Shown one piece after another: positions 44,110 through 53,297 of a DNA stretch of 64,000 nucleotides (position 1 is its first letter; each line of letters begins with the position of its first letter). This DNA is from JAJFJD01 sp965228695. GTDB lineage: Bacteria > Pseudomonadota > Alphaproteobacteria > UBA8366. Both the position numbers and the translations under genes were made by a program. The DNA lies in assembly GCA_965228695.1 (NCBI GenBank), contig CBDDIB010000002.1, positions 4,340,001 to 4,404,000 of the forward strand, in the 5' to 3' direction. A model generated the notes under the pieces. That model was given only the letters and a program-made list of their open reading frames with translations. It made no database searches and was not told where the DNA came from.

Positions 44110-45777
44110 CTATCGCGGCGTGCGGGGGTCGAGCTGCGTTGGATGGTCCGGATCTTCGGCCAAGCCGCCGTGCACCCTGTGACTGGGAACTGCGAAGCCC
44201 GGTAACCTCTCCTCTCGCAGGGACCGCATCAATCCCCAGGCCATGAACAACATAACCACCGAGAAGGGCAATGCCGCGGTGATCGATGCCGTCTGCAAGG
44301 CGGACAGTCCACCGGCCAACAACAGGATGCCGGCGACCAATCCTTCCTTCAGACCCCAGACAACGCGGTGGACGATCGGCGGTTCCGGGTCGCCCATGGA
44401 GAGAATGGTGTTGACCACCAGCGTGCCGGAGTCCGACGAGGTGATGAAGTAGGTCGCGATCAGAAGGGTCGCGACCGCCGCCGCGAGCTTACCCATGATT
44501 CCGGAATCGAGCTTATCGAGCGTTACGTAGAGTGCGCTCGTCAGGTCCGATTTCACCGCTTCGGTAATGCCGCCGTCACCGAACAACTCGATATGCAGGG
44601 CGGTGCCGCCGAACAATACGAGCCAGATGAAGGCCAGCAGCGTCGGCACGAGCAACACCCCCAGGATGAATTCCCGGATCGTCCGTCCACGCGAGATTCG
44701 GGCGATAAACATGCCGACGAACGGCGCCCAGGCGATCCACCATCCCCAATAAAATGCGGTCCACGACCCCTGCCACGCACCATCCTTATGCGCGTCGGAC
44801 CAGAGCGACAACGGGATGACGGTCGACATATAGTCTCCGGTCGATTGCAGGAAGGTGTTCAAGAGGTACCGCGTCGGCCCGAAGGTGAACAGGAACACCA
44901 TGATGGCGATCGAGAGCCACAGGTTCAGTTCCGAGAGGATCTTCACGCCGCGGCCAACCCCGGAAACGACGGACAAGGTCGCAATCGACGTGATAACCGC
45001 AATTAGACTTATCATGGCGACGATGTTGGGCGATTGTCTGCCATCCGCGGCGACATCCACGAAGACACCCCAACCGGTGAGGGTGTGCAGCCCGGTGGCC
45101 ATTTGCTGCACCCCGAGCCCCAATGACGTGGCAACGCCGAAGATCGTTCCGAAGACCGCCAAGATATCCGCCGCATGCCCGATCGGCCCGTAAATCCGGT
45201 CGCCGATCAACGGATACAGCGAGGACCGGATCGTCAACGGCAGGTCCTTGCGGTAGGCGAAATAAGACAAGGAAAGCGCCACAACCACGTAGATCGCCCA
45301 CGGATGCAAGCCCCAGTGAAAGAAGGTAATGCGCAGGGCGAGATTGGCGGCCGCCGGCGTTTCCGCCATTTCCTTCGCCATGAAGGGATTAGACTGGAAA
45401 TGATACATCGGCTCGGCGATGGACCAGAAAACCAGTCCGATGCCCATACCGGCGCCGAATAGCATGGAGAACCAGGAGAAATACCCGAACTCCGGCCGGT
45501 CGTCGTCCTTGCCGAGCCGAATGCTGCCATACCGGCTGAACAGCAAGAAGATCACGAAGAACAGGAACCCCGCGACGATGGCGATATAATACCATTTCAT
45601 CGTCGTCACCATGAACGCCTTGGCCGCCGCGAAAACGCCGCCCGCTTCCTTGGTCCATACGGCGCCGAAAACCACCAATGCGAAAACGACGAACTGCGAC
45701 CACAGCGTGACCGTCTTATTCAGCCCCTTATGCCAGCCATCCGCGGCAAGGGCGTTTGCAACTCTTTGTTCGTGCAT
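44110..45777 (-). CDS. BCCT-family betaine/choline/carnitine transporter
   Basis: A 555-residue transporter of the BCCT family with 12 membrane segments. The family signature is present: GAGMGIGLVFWSIAEPMYHF (split within 108-127) and the Trp-rich FYWGWWIAWAPFVGMFIARI region followed by SRGRTIREF, where the substrate's quaternary ammonium group is bound. It starts two bases after the dimethylglycine methyltransferase stop, in the same operon as two glycine-methylation genes, so glycine betaine is the likely cargo. The short basic C-terminal tail could sense osmotic strength. Confidence 0.93.
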   Translation of the reverse strand: MHEQRVANALAADGWHKGLNKTVTLWSQFVVFALVVFGAVWTKEAGGVFAAAKAFMVTTMKWYYIAIVAGFLFFVIFLLFSRYGSIRLGKDDDRPEFGYFSWFSMLFGAGMGIGLVFWSIAEPMYHFQSNPFMAKEMAETPAAANLALRITFFHWGLHPWAIYVVVALSLSYFAYRKDLPLTIRSSLYPLIGDRIYGPIGHAADILAVFGTIFGVATSLGLGVQQMATGLHTLTGWGVFVDVAADGRQSPNIVAMISLIAVITSIATLSVVSGVGRGVKILSELNLWLSIAIMVFLFTFGPTRYLLNTFLQSTGDYMSTVIPLSLWSDAHKDGAWQGSWTAFYWGWWIAWAPFVGMFIARISRGRTIREFILGVLLVPTLLAFIWLVLFGGTALHIELFGDGGITEAVKSDLTSALYVTLDKLDSGIMGKLAAAVATLLIATYFITSSDSGTLVVNTILSMGDPEPPIVHRVVWGLKEGLVAGILLLAGGLSALQTASITAALPFSVVMLFMAWGLMRSLREERLPGFAVPSHRVHGGLAEDPDHPTQLDPRTPR

Positions 45778-45779
45778 CG

Positions 45780-46640
45780 CTATGCCTTCTGCTTTTGGAA
45801 ATGCAAAATACCCCAGGTCAGATACCCCTTGTCCGCACCATCGACCCAGCGCGCCAAGCCCGCCAGCATCGCGTCGACATAGTCGCGACCGGACAATTCG
45901 ACGACCTCGTCATAGCGTTTCCGTAATTCCTCGCCGACGCGGGCATAGTGGGTCCGAAGGTTGGGTGTCAAAATCGTGAGCGAAACTTCGGTAAAATCCC
46001 GCTTCTGCAATTCATCACGATAGAAGACGCAGGATCCGAGGGACTCCAGATGAATTCGCTCGAGGATCGGCTGCAGCACGCCGGGCGGGCAATCATCGCT
46101 TTGCATCGGATCGGTGAAGATAAATCGACCGCCGGGCTTCAACACGCGGCAAACCTCGTCCATCACCCTGGGACGATCGCCGCTGTGCAGGATCGCATCC
46201 TGCGACCAAACGACGTCGAACGTCTCCTCCGGCTCGGGGATGTCCTCGAAACTGCCATGGACCACCGTGATTCGATCGGACAGACCGGCCTCGCGCGTGA
46301 GCGCCCGGTTCAACGCGTTTTGGGTCTCGCTGAGGTTCAGGCAGGTAACCCGGCAACCGTATTGCGTCGCCAGCACCCGTGCCGATCCGCCGTAACCGGC
46401 GCCCAAATCGATGACATTGCTATCCGACGAAAGACCGTCCAACTGGGACGCCATCGTCTCCACCGTCCGCCGGCTGGCCGCACCGATATCTTCGTTGGGA
46501 GTCTCGTAAATCCCGAGATGGAGATCTTCGCCGCCCCAGATTTTCTGATAGAAGGCGTCCGCTTCAGCGCTGTCGTAATACGCTTCCGCCTCGGCCACGG
46601 GTTTTGATTTACGGACCACCGTAACTCTTTTCCGCAACAT
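45780..46640 (-). CDS. Sarcosine/dimethylglycine N-methyltransferase
   Basis: A 286-residue SAM-dependent methyltransferase. Motif I VIDLGAGYGGSARVLA (about 70-85), then VVWSQDAILHSGDR and LKPGGRFIFTDPMQ are class I features shared with sarcosine/dimethylglycine methyltransferases of halophiles, which finish the series sarcosine to dimethylglycine to betaine. The ATG at 46640 is taken; a GTG at 46619 behind AAAAGAG is equally plausible. Its 5' end overlaps the glycine/sarcosine methyltransferase. Encoded between that gene and the BCCT transporter. Confidence 0.88.
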   Translation of the reverse strand: MLRKRVTVVRKSKPVAEAEAYYDSAEADAFYQKIWGGEDLHLGIYETPNEDIGAASRRTVETMASQLDGLSSDSNVIDLGAGYGGSARVLATQYGCRVTCLNLSETQNALNRALTREAGLSDRITVVHGSFEDIPEPEETFDVVWSQDAILHSGDRPRVMDEVCRVLKPGGRFIFTDPMQSDDCPPGVLQPILERIHLESLGSCVFYRDELQKRDFTEVSLTILTPNLRTHYARVGEELRKRYDEVVELSGRDYVDAMLAGLARWVDGADKGYLTWGILHFQKQKA

Positions 46641-47415
46641 GGATAAAAAAGTCCGGTTCGTTCTCTTGGTAGGTTTCCTGAAAATCGCCGAACGTCTTGG
46701 TTCTCTGAAACCCGACTTCCGACACCAGCTTGCGCACATAGGCCTTGCGCAGCGGAAACAGATTCAAGTGATATTCCGAACCGTCCGGAAAGGCGTAGCG
46801 GAAGCGGGCCAGGTCGTCGTCGACCTGCTCCGGCTCGGCGGTAACCTTATCGCCGCAATAATAATATTTGTGCTTCGAGGAGAACCCGTTGTCCAAGATG
46901 CTGTCATAGTTGCGGTGATCGATGATCAAGATTCCGTCCCAGCGCAGCGCCGCGTAAAACTCGGCCAGCGCGCGCCGCCGGTCCTGTTCCTTGAACAAGT
47001 GCGTGAAGGAATTGCCGAGGCAGATGATAGCGTCGTACTTGCTGTGCACATCCTTGTTCAGCCATCGCCAGTCCGCATGCGCGGTGTGGAGTACGAGATC
47101 GCGGTCACGGGCATTCTCGAAGGCCTTGGTCAACATTTCCGCATTACCGTCCGCGCTCGTCACATCGAAGCCGGCTTTCAGCAATTGCACCGAGTGAAAT
47201 CCCGTACCCGTCGCGACGTCGAGAACCTTTTCCTTTCCTCGCGCCTTGAGGATATCGATGAAAAACTGTCCTTCGCCCTCCGATCGGGCATCCCAGTCGA
47301 TCAATTCATCCCATTTTTCAACGAAGGATTGGACATATTGCTTTTGGTAGAGATCCGTACCGCGTTGTTTCTCGGACACGGCCTGCGACCCTATACTCTC
47401 GGCTGCAACTCCCAC
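46609..47415 (-). CDS. Glycine/sarcosine N-methyltransferase
   Basis: A 268-residue class I methyltransferase, the length typical of halophile glycine/sarcosine methyltransferases. The GTG start at 47415 is chosen because AAGGA stands 7 bases upstream and gives this length; an upstream ATG adds 34 non-conserved residues. Motif I VLDVATGTGFHSVQLLKAGF (about 62-81), DAIICLGNSFTHLF (about 127-140), and the acceptor segment with DHRNYD are characteristic. It catalyses glycine to sarcosine and on to dimethylglycine. First gene of a glycine betaine operon, an osmoprotectant system. Confidence 0.92.
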   Translation of the reverse strand: MGVAAESIGSQAVSEKQRGTDLYQKQYVQSFVEKWDELIDWDARSEGEGQFFIDILKARGKEKVLDVATGTGFHSVQLLKAGFDVTSADGNAEMLTKAFENARDRDLVLHTAHADWRWLNKDVHSKYDAIICLGNSFTHLFKEQDRRRALAEFYAALRWDGILIIDHRNYDSILDNGFSSKHKYYYCGDKVTAEPEQVDDDLARFRYAFPDGSEYHLNLFPLRKAYVRKLVSEVGFQRTKTFGDFQETYQENEPDFFIHVAEKSYGGP

Positions 47416-47810
47416 GAGATTTTCCTTCCTTACTCCGGTTTTGCCAAACGCTGTATTGGCGGCCAAGCGGTTCGAAACCAAATGACCTAATAAACAGCGA
47501 CATTTCACCGGCAACACCGGCTCATGCCGAGCTAAATTGATGGTTTTGGCGGTTTAAAGGGGTCAGGCCGACATCACTTAGCGGGTAATTCGACACCCCA
47601 AAGACGTGAACTCGATGCGATCCCGGTCGCCCGAAAGAGGCGGCAATGGCCACCACGACACGTCCACCACCGGGACGGCAGATGATTTCTCCCTTCGACC
47701 AAATGGCCGATTTGCCGCCCAGGGAGTAGAGCCAAGGGTAACAAGCGTCCAAATCAGAAGCAACCGCGCGCGGCGAGCGGATGGTTCCGGACAATGCCGT
47801 CCCACAATTG
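47416..47810. other. Intergenic region between GSMT and GMC oxidoreductase genes
   Basis: 395 bases between two minus-strand genes. A 90-codon open frame on the minus strand (47522-47794) has no ribosome site or family similarity that I recognise, so I do not call it. The region should hold the osmotically controlled promoter of the betaine operon, but no clear -35/-10 pair is visible. Confidence 0.45.
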
Positions 47811-49433
47811 TCACGCCGCTGCGGTCTGCCGCGATCGCGCGTCTTCCTTCACCATGTCCGCGCCCTTTTCGGCGATCATGATGGTCGGGGCGTTGGTGTT
47901 GGTGGACGTCACCGCTGGCATGACCGAGGCGTCGATGACGCGCAGTCCCGCCATCCCGCGAACCCGCAACCGGTCATCGACGACCGCCATCGGATCATCG
48001 CCCATGCGGCAGGAACAGGTCGCGTGATACACCGTGTTGCCGGTCTGGCGGGCGAAGTCCAGCAACTCGTCATCGGTCCGGACGTCCGGGCCCGGCACCG
48101 TCTCGGCAACCAGATAGCGTTTCAGCGCCGGCGCGTTGAACCAGTCCCGCACCATCCGAAGGCTGGCGACGACGGTGCGCCGGTCGCGCTCCTCCGCCAT
48201 GTAATTCGGATTGATCGCCGGCTGTTCGCGCGGGTCCGCGGACCGGGCCTCGACGGTGCCCCGGCTTTCCGGACGCATCTGCCACACGCCGGAGGTCATG
48301 CCGGGCTTGGTGTCGAGCTGCCGTTTCGGTCCCGCGGCATAGCTCGCCGAGGCATAAAGCGCCTGCACATCGGGCGTCGCCGATTCGGGCAACACCTTCA
48401 CCGACGCGCAGACCAGCGACGCGGCATAGGTCAGCATCCCGCCCCCGTTCACGGCATATTTCATGAGTTCGCCCGCAAAGCGGACACCGCGGGAGCGTTC
48501 GTTCAGGGTCGCGATATCCCTCACCGCCGCCTGCACGCGCACCAGGAAATGATCCTGGAAATTCCTACCGACGCCTTGAAGGGCGTGCCGCACGTCGACG
48601 CCGATGCCGGACAGATGATCGGGATCGCCGACACCCGACAGTTGCAGGATATGCGGCGAGCCGATCGCGCCGGCGGAAACGATCACTTCTCCGCCGGCAT
48701 CGGCGCGTTCAATCGCGCCGCCGCGGCTGAACTCCACCCCCACGGCGCGCCGCCCCTCCAGAATCAGCCGGTGGACCAGGGCATTCGTGACGACCTGCAG
48801 GTTCGGCCGGCGCATCGCCGGGCGCAGATAGGACCGCGCGGCGCTGGCCCGGAACCGCCCGCCCCGGGTTTGCTGGACCCAGCCGATATGGTCGCCCAGG
48901 CCATGCGGCAGGTCGTTCAGATCCTCGCGATATTCCCAGCCCATCTCCCGGCCCGCCTCGATGGCGACGCGGCACAGCTCCGGCTGATCCCGGGTGAGCG
49001 AGGTGTACAGCGGCCCGCCCTTGGCATGGACGGCACTGGCCGGTCCGTCCCAATTCTCGGCCTTGCGGAAATAGGGAAAAACGTCCTTCGCCCCCCAACC
49101 GCGATTGCCGAGTTGGGACCAATGGTCGTAGTCCTCGGGTTGGGAGCGGATGTAGATCATCCCGTTGATCGAACTCGACCCGCCCAACACCCTGCCGCGC
49201 GGATAGGGAATCTCACGGCCGTTCAGGCCCGACTCCCGGTCGGCCTTGAACCCCCATGTCAGTGTGGGATGATCCAACAGCTTGATGAAACCGCCCGGGA
49301 TGTGGATCAAGGGGTTCCAGTCCTTGCCGCCCGCTTCGAGCAGGATCACCCGGGTTTCCGGATCTTCCGTCAGGCGGTTCGCGAGCACGCAGCCGGCCGA
49401 GCCGGCCCCCACGATGACATAATCCGCTTGCAT
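47811..49433 (-). CDS. GMC-family oxidoreductase (choline dehydrogenase-like)
   Basis: A 540-residue FAD-dependent GMC oxidoreductase. Dinucleotide motif VGAGSAGCVLANRL (7-20), PRGRVLGGSSSINGMIYIR (about 78-96; split motif GMC-1) and the second signature GAIGSPHILQLSGVG (about 254-268). The catalytic His lies in NTVYHATCSCRMG. These enzymes oxidise alcohols such as choline, glucose or long-chain alcohols. BetA-type choline oxidation would fit the betaine operon 395 bases downstream, but the protein is equally close to general alcohol dehydrogenases of this family. Ribosome site GGAGAAGGAG upstream. Confidence 0.85.
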   Translation of the reverse strand: MQADYVIVGAGSAGCVLANRLTEDPETRVILLEAGGKDWNPLIHIPGGFIKLLDHPTLTWGFKADRESGLNGREIPYPRGRVLGGSSSINGMIYIRSQPEDYDHWSQLGNRGWGAKDVFPYFRKAENWDGPASAVHAKGGPLYTSLTRDQPELCRVAIEAGREMGWEYREDLNDLPHGLGDHIGWVQQTRGGRFRASAARSYLRPAMRRPNLQVVTNALVHRLILEGRRAVGVEFSRGGAIERADAGGEVIVSAGAIGSPHILQLSGVGDPDHLSGIGVDVRHALQGVGRNFQDHFLVRVQAAVRDIATLNERSRGVRFAGELMKYAVNGGGMLTYAASLVCASVKVLPESATPDVQALYASASYAAGPKRQLDTKPGMTSGVWQMRPESRGTVEARSADPREQPAINPNYMAEERDRRTVVASLRMVRDWFNAPALKRYLVAETVPGPDVRTDDELLDFARQTGNTVYHATCSCRMGDDPMAVVDDRLRVRGMAGLRVIDASVMPAVTSTNTNAPTIMIAEKGADMVKEDARSRQTAAA

Positions 49434-49791
49434 GGCGATCTCCTTCTCCGGCCGATATCTTACGGCTCCAACCGGTTCACACCAAACCCGCGTTCGATAT
49501 GGTCCGGGTCAACCCATTCGACGGCCGGACGCGCGAGACAGTCCGGCGTCGGTCACCCTTACGGTCGGTCCATGATCGAGACAAAATCGCCGGCATCGGT
49601 ACGCTGGCCTTCCCGCCGGCGGGCCGGTGTTCGTGCAAGGTGCGACCGGGACGGGACGATGCCGACGCCGCGCTGTCATACGGGGCAAAAAAACCTGGTC
49701 GGGTCTTACTGCCGCGTCATCGAGGGGGACGTCACGGTCAATTGGGGAGACCATGCGGTCTCTTGACCCGGCTCGATAGCGGCGGCGATCG
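49434..49791. other. Intergenic region between GMC oxidoreductase and mltG genes
   Basis: 358 bases lying upstream of the GMC gene and downstream of mltG, both on the minus strand. No gene, RNA or clear promoter is recognisable. It marks the right edge of the accessory block. Confidence 0.4.
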
Positions 49792-49803
49792 CTAGCCGCC
49801 GCT
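49778..49803 (-). terminator. Candidate terminator hairpin at the end of the fab-mltG operon
   Basis: AGCGGCGGC (49778-49786) and GCCGCCGCT (49795-49803) form a perfect 9-bp GC-rich stem with an 8-base loop that includes the mltG stop codon. No T-run follows in the minus-strand direction, so termination may need Rho or this is only an mRNA-stabilising hairpin. Confidence 0.4.
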
Positions 49804-50802
49804 CGGCCGCTTTTTCCGCTTCTGTTCGCGAAGGAACTTACGCCACTTTGCGACGTTGCGATTGTGCTCTTTCAGAGTCTTGGCGAACGCGTGCCCGCCG
49901 GTCCCGTCTGCGACGAAAAAATATTCTTCGGATTCGACGGGATTCATCACGGCGGCCAGCGATTCCCGCCCAGGATTGGCGATCGGTCCCGGCGGCAAAC
50001 CTTTGATACGGTACGTATTGTAGGGATTGTCGCGCCGCAGGTCCTTGCGCGTCAGGCGGCGGCCGAGCGAACCGCTTCCTTTGGTCAGCCCATAAATAGC
50101 CGTCGGATCGGATTCCAGCCGCATCCCCTTCCGCAACCGGTTCACGAAGACCGCCGCGACCCGTGGGCGCTCCTCCGGCACCGCCGTCTCCTTTTCCACG
50201 ATGGACGCAAGGATGACAGCCTCTTCTTTCGTCTGAATCGGCAAATTCGGCGCCCGCGTTTCCCAAAGTTCCTCGACCGTGACGGTCATGGCGTCGGCCA
50301 TACGATCCAAAATTGCCTGCCGCGTATCGCCGAGCGAGAAATGATACGTGTTGGGCAGCAGCGTGCCTTCAGCGGGTTGAGTCTCGATCTCACCCTTAAG
50401 ACCCTCGGTCTCCGACAACAGGCCGACCACCTGCTTCGACGTCAGGCCTTCCGCGACCGTGACACGCCGCACCACGGTCTCGCCCTCCAGCAGGATATCG
50501 AGGGTGCGCTCGATGCTGACGCGCTCCTCGAAGATATACTCGCCCGCCTTCAGCTTGTGTTGCGCGTCTCGCACCCAGGCGGCTATCACGAACAGGGTCG
50601 GGTGCTCCACGACATCCTTCGCCGCGAGCTTGTGCGCAATTTCTGTGAGCCCCGCGCCGCGCTCGACCACCACCGTCGTCGATTCGACCAGCGGCCCGGG
50701 TGCCGAAATCGCCGAGAAACCCCATATAGCAACGCCGCCAGCGAGGGTACTGGCGGCGATAAGCACTCCGGCGACGATTTTTGTCAGACGGGACTTCGTC
50801 AT
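49792..50802 (-). CDS. mltG: Endolytic murein transglycosylase MltG
   Basis: A 336-residue YceG/MltG protein that cuts nascent peptidoglycan strands and sets their length. One N-terminal membrane anchor (about 7-30), a LysM-like region, then the YceG domain with the catalytic Glu in ASIVEKET (about 198-205), EGTLLPNTYHF and KGLPPGPIANPG. It follows fabF by 7 bases in the minus-strand fatty-acid operon, its normal place in Alphaproteobacteria. The usual next gene, yicC, is instead 21 kb downstream. Confidence 0.93.
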   Translation of the reverse strand: MTKSRLTKIVAGVLIAASTLAGGVAIWGFSAISAPGPLVESTTVVVERGAGLTEIAHKLAAKDVVEHPTLFVIAAWVRDAQHKLKAGEYIFEERVSIERTLDILLEGETVVRRVTVAEGLTSKQVVGLLSETEGLKGEIETQPAEGTLLPNTYHFSLGDTRQAILDRMADAMTVTVEELWETRAPNLPIQTKEEAVILASIVEKETAVPEERPRVAAVFVNRLRKGMRLESDPTAIYGLTKGSGSLGRRLTRKDLRRDNPYNTYRIKGLPPGPIANPGRESLAAVMNPVESEEYFFVADGTGGHAFAKTLKEHNRNVAKWRKFLREQKRKKRPSGG

Positions 50803-50809
50803 ATCCGGG

Positions 50810-52075
50810 TCACGGCGCCTGCGACATAACGAGCGATGCGTTCGTTCCGCCGAACCCGAATGAGTTCGACATGATGTTGCGCACTTTTCGTTCTTTCGAT
50901 TCGTGCGGCACGAGATCGATGTCGCAACCGTCCGATGGATTGTCCAAATTCAGCGTCGGCGGCACGATGCCGGTGTTGATGGTTTTGATGCTGAAAATCG
51001 CCTCGACCGCGCCCGCGGCGCCAAGCAGATGGCCGATCGCCGATTTCGTCGACGACATGCAAAGCTTGTAGGCCTGATCGCCGTAAAGACGTTTCACCGC
51101 GTTCACTTCGATTTCGTCGCCCAGTGGCGTCGAGGTGCCATGCGCATTGATATAATCGATTTCTTCCGGGTTCATCTTGGCGCGTTTCAGCGCCGCTTTC
51201 ATTGCCCGGAACGCACCGTTGCCGTCGGGTGCCGGCGCCGTAATATGATTTGCATCGCCGGACATGCCATAGCCGGTCACTTCGGCATAGATCTTGGCGC
51301 CACGCGCCTTGGCATGTTCCAACTCCTCGAGCACGAGAACGCCTGCGCCCTCGCCCATGACAAATCCGTCCCGGTCCTTGTCCCACGGCCGCGACGCTTT
51401 CTCCGGCGTGTCGTTGAAGTTGGTCGAAAGCGCCTTGGAGGCGGCAAATCCCGCGATGCCGATTCGGCAAACCGTCGACTCGGCGCCGCCGGCCACCATG
51501 ACATCGGCATCATCGAGCATGATCAACCGCGCAGCGTCGCCGATGGCGTGCGCACCCGACGCACAGGCGGTCACCACCGCGTGGTTCGGACCACGGAACC
51601 CGAACCGGATCGATACTTGCCCGGAGGCCAGGTTGATCAGATTCGCCGCGATGAAGAACGGGCTCACGCGGCGCGGACCGCGCTCATGCAATATGATCGA
51701 CGTATCGCAGATACCGGGCAGCCCGCCGATTCCGGACCCAATCATCACGCCGGTCCGGTCTCGCGCGTCCTCGGCTTCCGGTTTCCAGCCCGAATCCTCG
51801 ACCGCCTCGCACGCCGCAGCGATGGCGCACATGATGAAGCGGTCCATCTTGCGCTGGTCCTTCGAGTCGATCCATTCATTCGGATCGAATTTCCGCTCGG
51901 ACGCAGGCCCATAGGGAATTTCACCGGCAATCCTGCAACTCAGGTCCGATGTCTCTTCGAATGACTGGATCGCCGTAATGCCCGTCTCGCTGTTAACGAG
52001 TCGATTCCATACGTGATCGACCCCGATACCCAACGGACAGTTAACGCCGAGGCCCGTAACGACTACACGTCGCAT
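50810..52075 (-). CDS. fabF: 3-oxoacyl-ACP synthase II
   Basis: A 421-residue condensing enzyme that elongates acyl-ACP with malonyl-ACP. Catalytic Cys171 (TACASGA), His residues in NAHGTSTPLGD and GHLLGAAG, and the Lys in STKSAIGH are complete. It lies between acpP and mltG in the operon fabD-fabG-acpP-fabF-mltG. Confidence 0.95.
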   Translation of the reverse strand: MRRVVVTGLGVNCPLGIGVDHVWNRLVNSETGITAIQSFEETSDLSCRIAGEIPYGPASERKFDPNEWIDSKDQRKMDRFIMCAIAAACEAVEDSGWKPEAEDARDRTGVMIGSGIGGLPGICDTSIILHERGPRRVSPFFIAANLINLASGQVSIRFGFRGPNHAVVTACASGAHAIGDAARLIMLDDADVMVAGGAESTVCRIGIAGFAASKALSTNFNDTPEKASRPWDKDRDGFVMGEGAGVLVLEELEHAKARGAKIYAEVTGYGMSGDANHITAPAPDGNGAFRAMKAALKRAKMNPEEIDYINAHGTSTPLGDEIEVNAVKRLYGDQAYKLCMSSTKSAIGHLLGAAGAVEAIFSIKTINTGIVPPTLNLDNPSDGCDIDLVPHESKERKVRNIMSNSFGFGGTNASLVMSQAP

Positions 52076-52120
52076 GATAAGAGCTCGAAATCTAGAAGGG
52101 CGGTGTTCTCCCGCGCGGTG

Positions 52121-52357
52121 TTAACCGGCGTTCGTTTCGATGTAGCTGATGGCATCCTTAACCGTAAGGATTTTCTCCGCCGCATCGTCGGGAATCTCAC
52201 AACCGAATTCTTCTTCGAATGCCATAACAAGTTCGACCGTGTCGAGGCTGTCCGCGCCAAGATCATCAATGAAACTGGCGCCGTCGGTTACCTTCGCTTC
52301 GTCGACGCCGAGATGTTCAACGACAATCTTCTTTACGCGTTCAGAAACGTCACTCAT
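52121..52357 (-). CDS. acpP: Acyl carrier protein
   Basis: A 78-residue, highly acidic acyl carrier protein. Ser37 in GADSLD is the phosphopantetheine site. Helices II and III (DTVELVMAFEEEFG) match the family closely. AAGGG lies upstream of the ATG. It is 168 bases from fabG and 45 from fabF, and carries all acyl intermediates for the neighbouring Fab enzymes. Confidence 0.96.
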   Translation of the reverse strand: MSDVSERVKKIVVEHLGVDEAKVTDGASFIDDLGADSLDTVELVMAFEEEFGCEIPDDAAEKILTVKDAISYIETNAG

Positions 52358-52525
52358 CTCATTAAAACCCTTCTTAGATTGCTGGGTCGCGGCCCGGCCT
52401 ACCGACCGTCCGATTTACGGCCCCTACCCTATTGATTAGTTAAGCCGCGCCACGCTGAGGCGGCGCTTGGTTATCATACTTTAATGGCTATGGCTAGCAC
52501 TGGTGAGAATCTGCAGTTTAGCGTT

Positions 52526-53263
52526 TTAGATCATCACCATACCACCGTTAATGTGTAATGTCTGGCCGGTAACGTAGGCGGCTTCTTCGCTCGCCAGATA
52601 GAGGACACCGGCCGAAACATCCTGCGGAACGCCAAGGCGGCCGGCGGGTACGGCGCCCAACAGTTTCTCCTTGATGTTGTCTTTCAGGACATCCGTCATG
52701 GCCGTTTCGATGAAACCCGGCGCGACGCAATTCACCGTTATGCCCCGGGCCGCGACCTCCTGCGCCATCGATTTCGACATGCCGATCATGCCTGCCTTGG
52801 AGGCGGCGTAGTTGGCCTGGCCGGCGTTTCCGGTAACGCCGACGATCGACGTGATATTGACGATACGCCCCCAGCGCCGCTGCATCATGCCCCGCATGAC
52901 CGCCCGGCTCAGCCGGAAGGCCGCTCCGAGGTTAACGTCGATGACGGTCGCCCAATCGTCGTCGGTCAACCGCATCGAAAGCATGTCGCGCGTCAGGCCC
53001 GCGTTGTTGATCAAAACATCAATCGGCCCAATGGCTTCTTCGACGTCCTTCACAAGCTGTGTCGGCGCATCCGCATCGGAGAGATTCGCGGGCGTAACCG
53101 CCGCGCGGTCGCCGAGTTCTTCGGCCAATGCCGTAAGGGCATCCGCCCGCGTGCCCGACAGCGCGACCGAAGCGCCGGCCGCATGCAGGGACCGCGCAAT
53201 GTCGCCGCCGAGCCCGCCGGACGCACCGGTCACGAGCGCCGTTTTTCCTGAAAGATCAAACAT
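52526..53263 (-). CDS. fabG: 3-oxoacyl-ACP reductase
   Basis: A 245-residue SDR that reduces 3-oxoacyl-ACP with NADPH. Cofactor motif TGASGGLGG (12-20), NNAG (86-89), S139, Y152 and K156 (YAASK). The C-terminal ending GQTLHINGGMVM is typical. Position between fabD and acpP fixes the name. It starts 34 bases after fabD. Confidence 0.95.
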   Translation of the reverse strand: MFDLSGKTALVTGASGGLGGDIARSLHAAGASVALSGTRADALTALAEELGDRAAVTPANLSDADAPTQLVKDVEEAIGPIDVLINNAGLTRDMLSMRLTDDDWATVIDVNLGAAFRLSRAVMRGMMQRRWGRIVNITSIVGVTGNAGQANYAASKAGMIGMSKSMAQEVAARGITVNCVAPGFIETAMTDVLKDNIKEKLLGAVPAGRLGVPQDVSAGVLYLASEEAAYVTGQTLHINGGMVMI

Positions 53264-53297
53264 CGTAGCCGTCCTACCTAGTGTGCCGCGGCGGTCA

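Noticed and set aside
47522..47794. A 90-codon minus-strand open frame between the GSMT and GMC genes
   Set aside because: No ribosome site, no recognised domain and no conserved feature; left as intergenic.
47811..49433. Naming the GMC oxidoreductase BetA (choline dehydrogenase)
   Set aside because: The betaine operon nearby makes it tempting, but the two units are separated by 395 bases and the sequence does not distinguish choline from other alcohol substrates.
47781..49766. A 661-codon open frame on the plus strand across the GMC oxidoreductase
   Set aside because: It lies opposite a clearly recognisable GMC enzyme and has the Arg/His/Pro-rich composition of a shadow frame.
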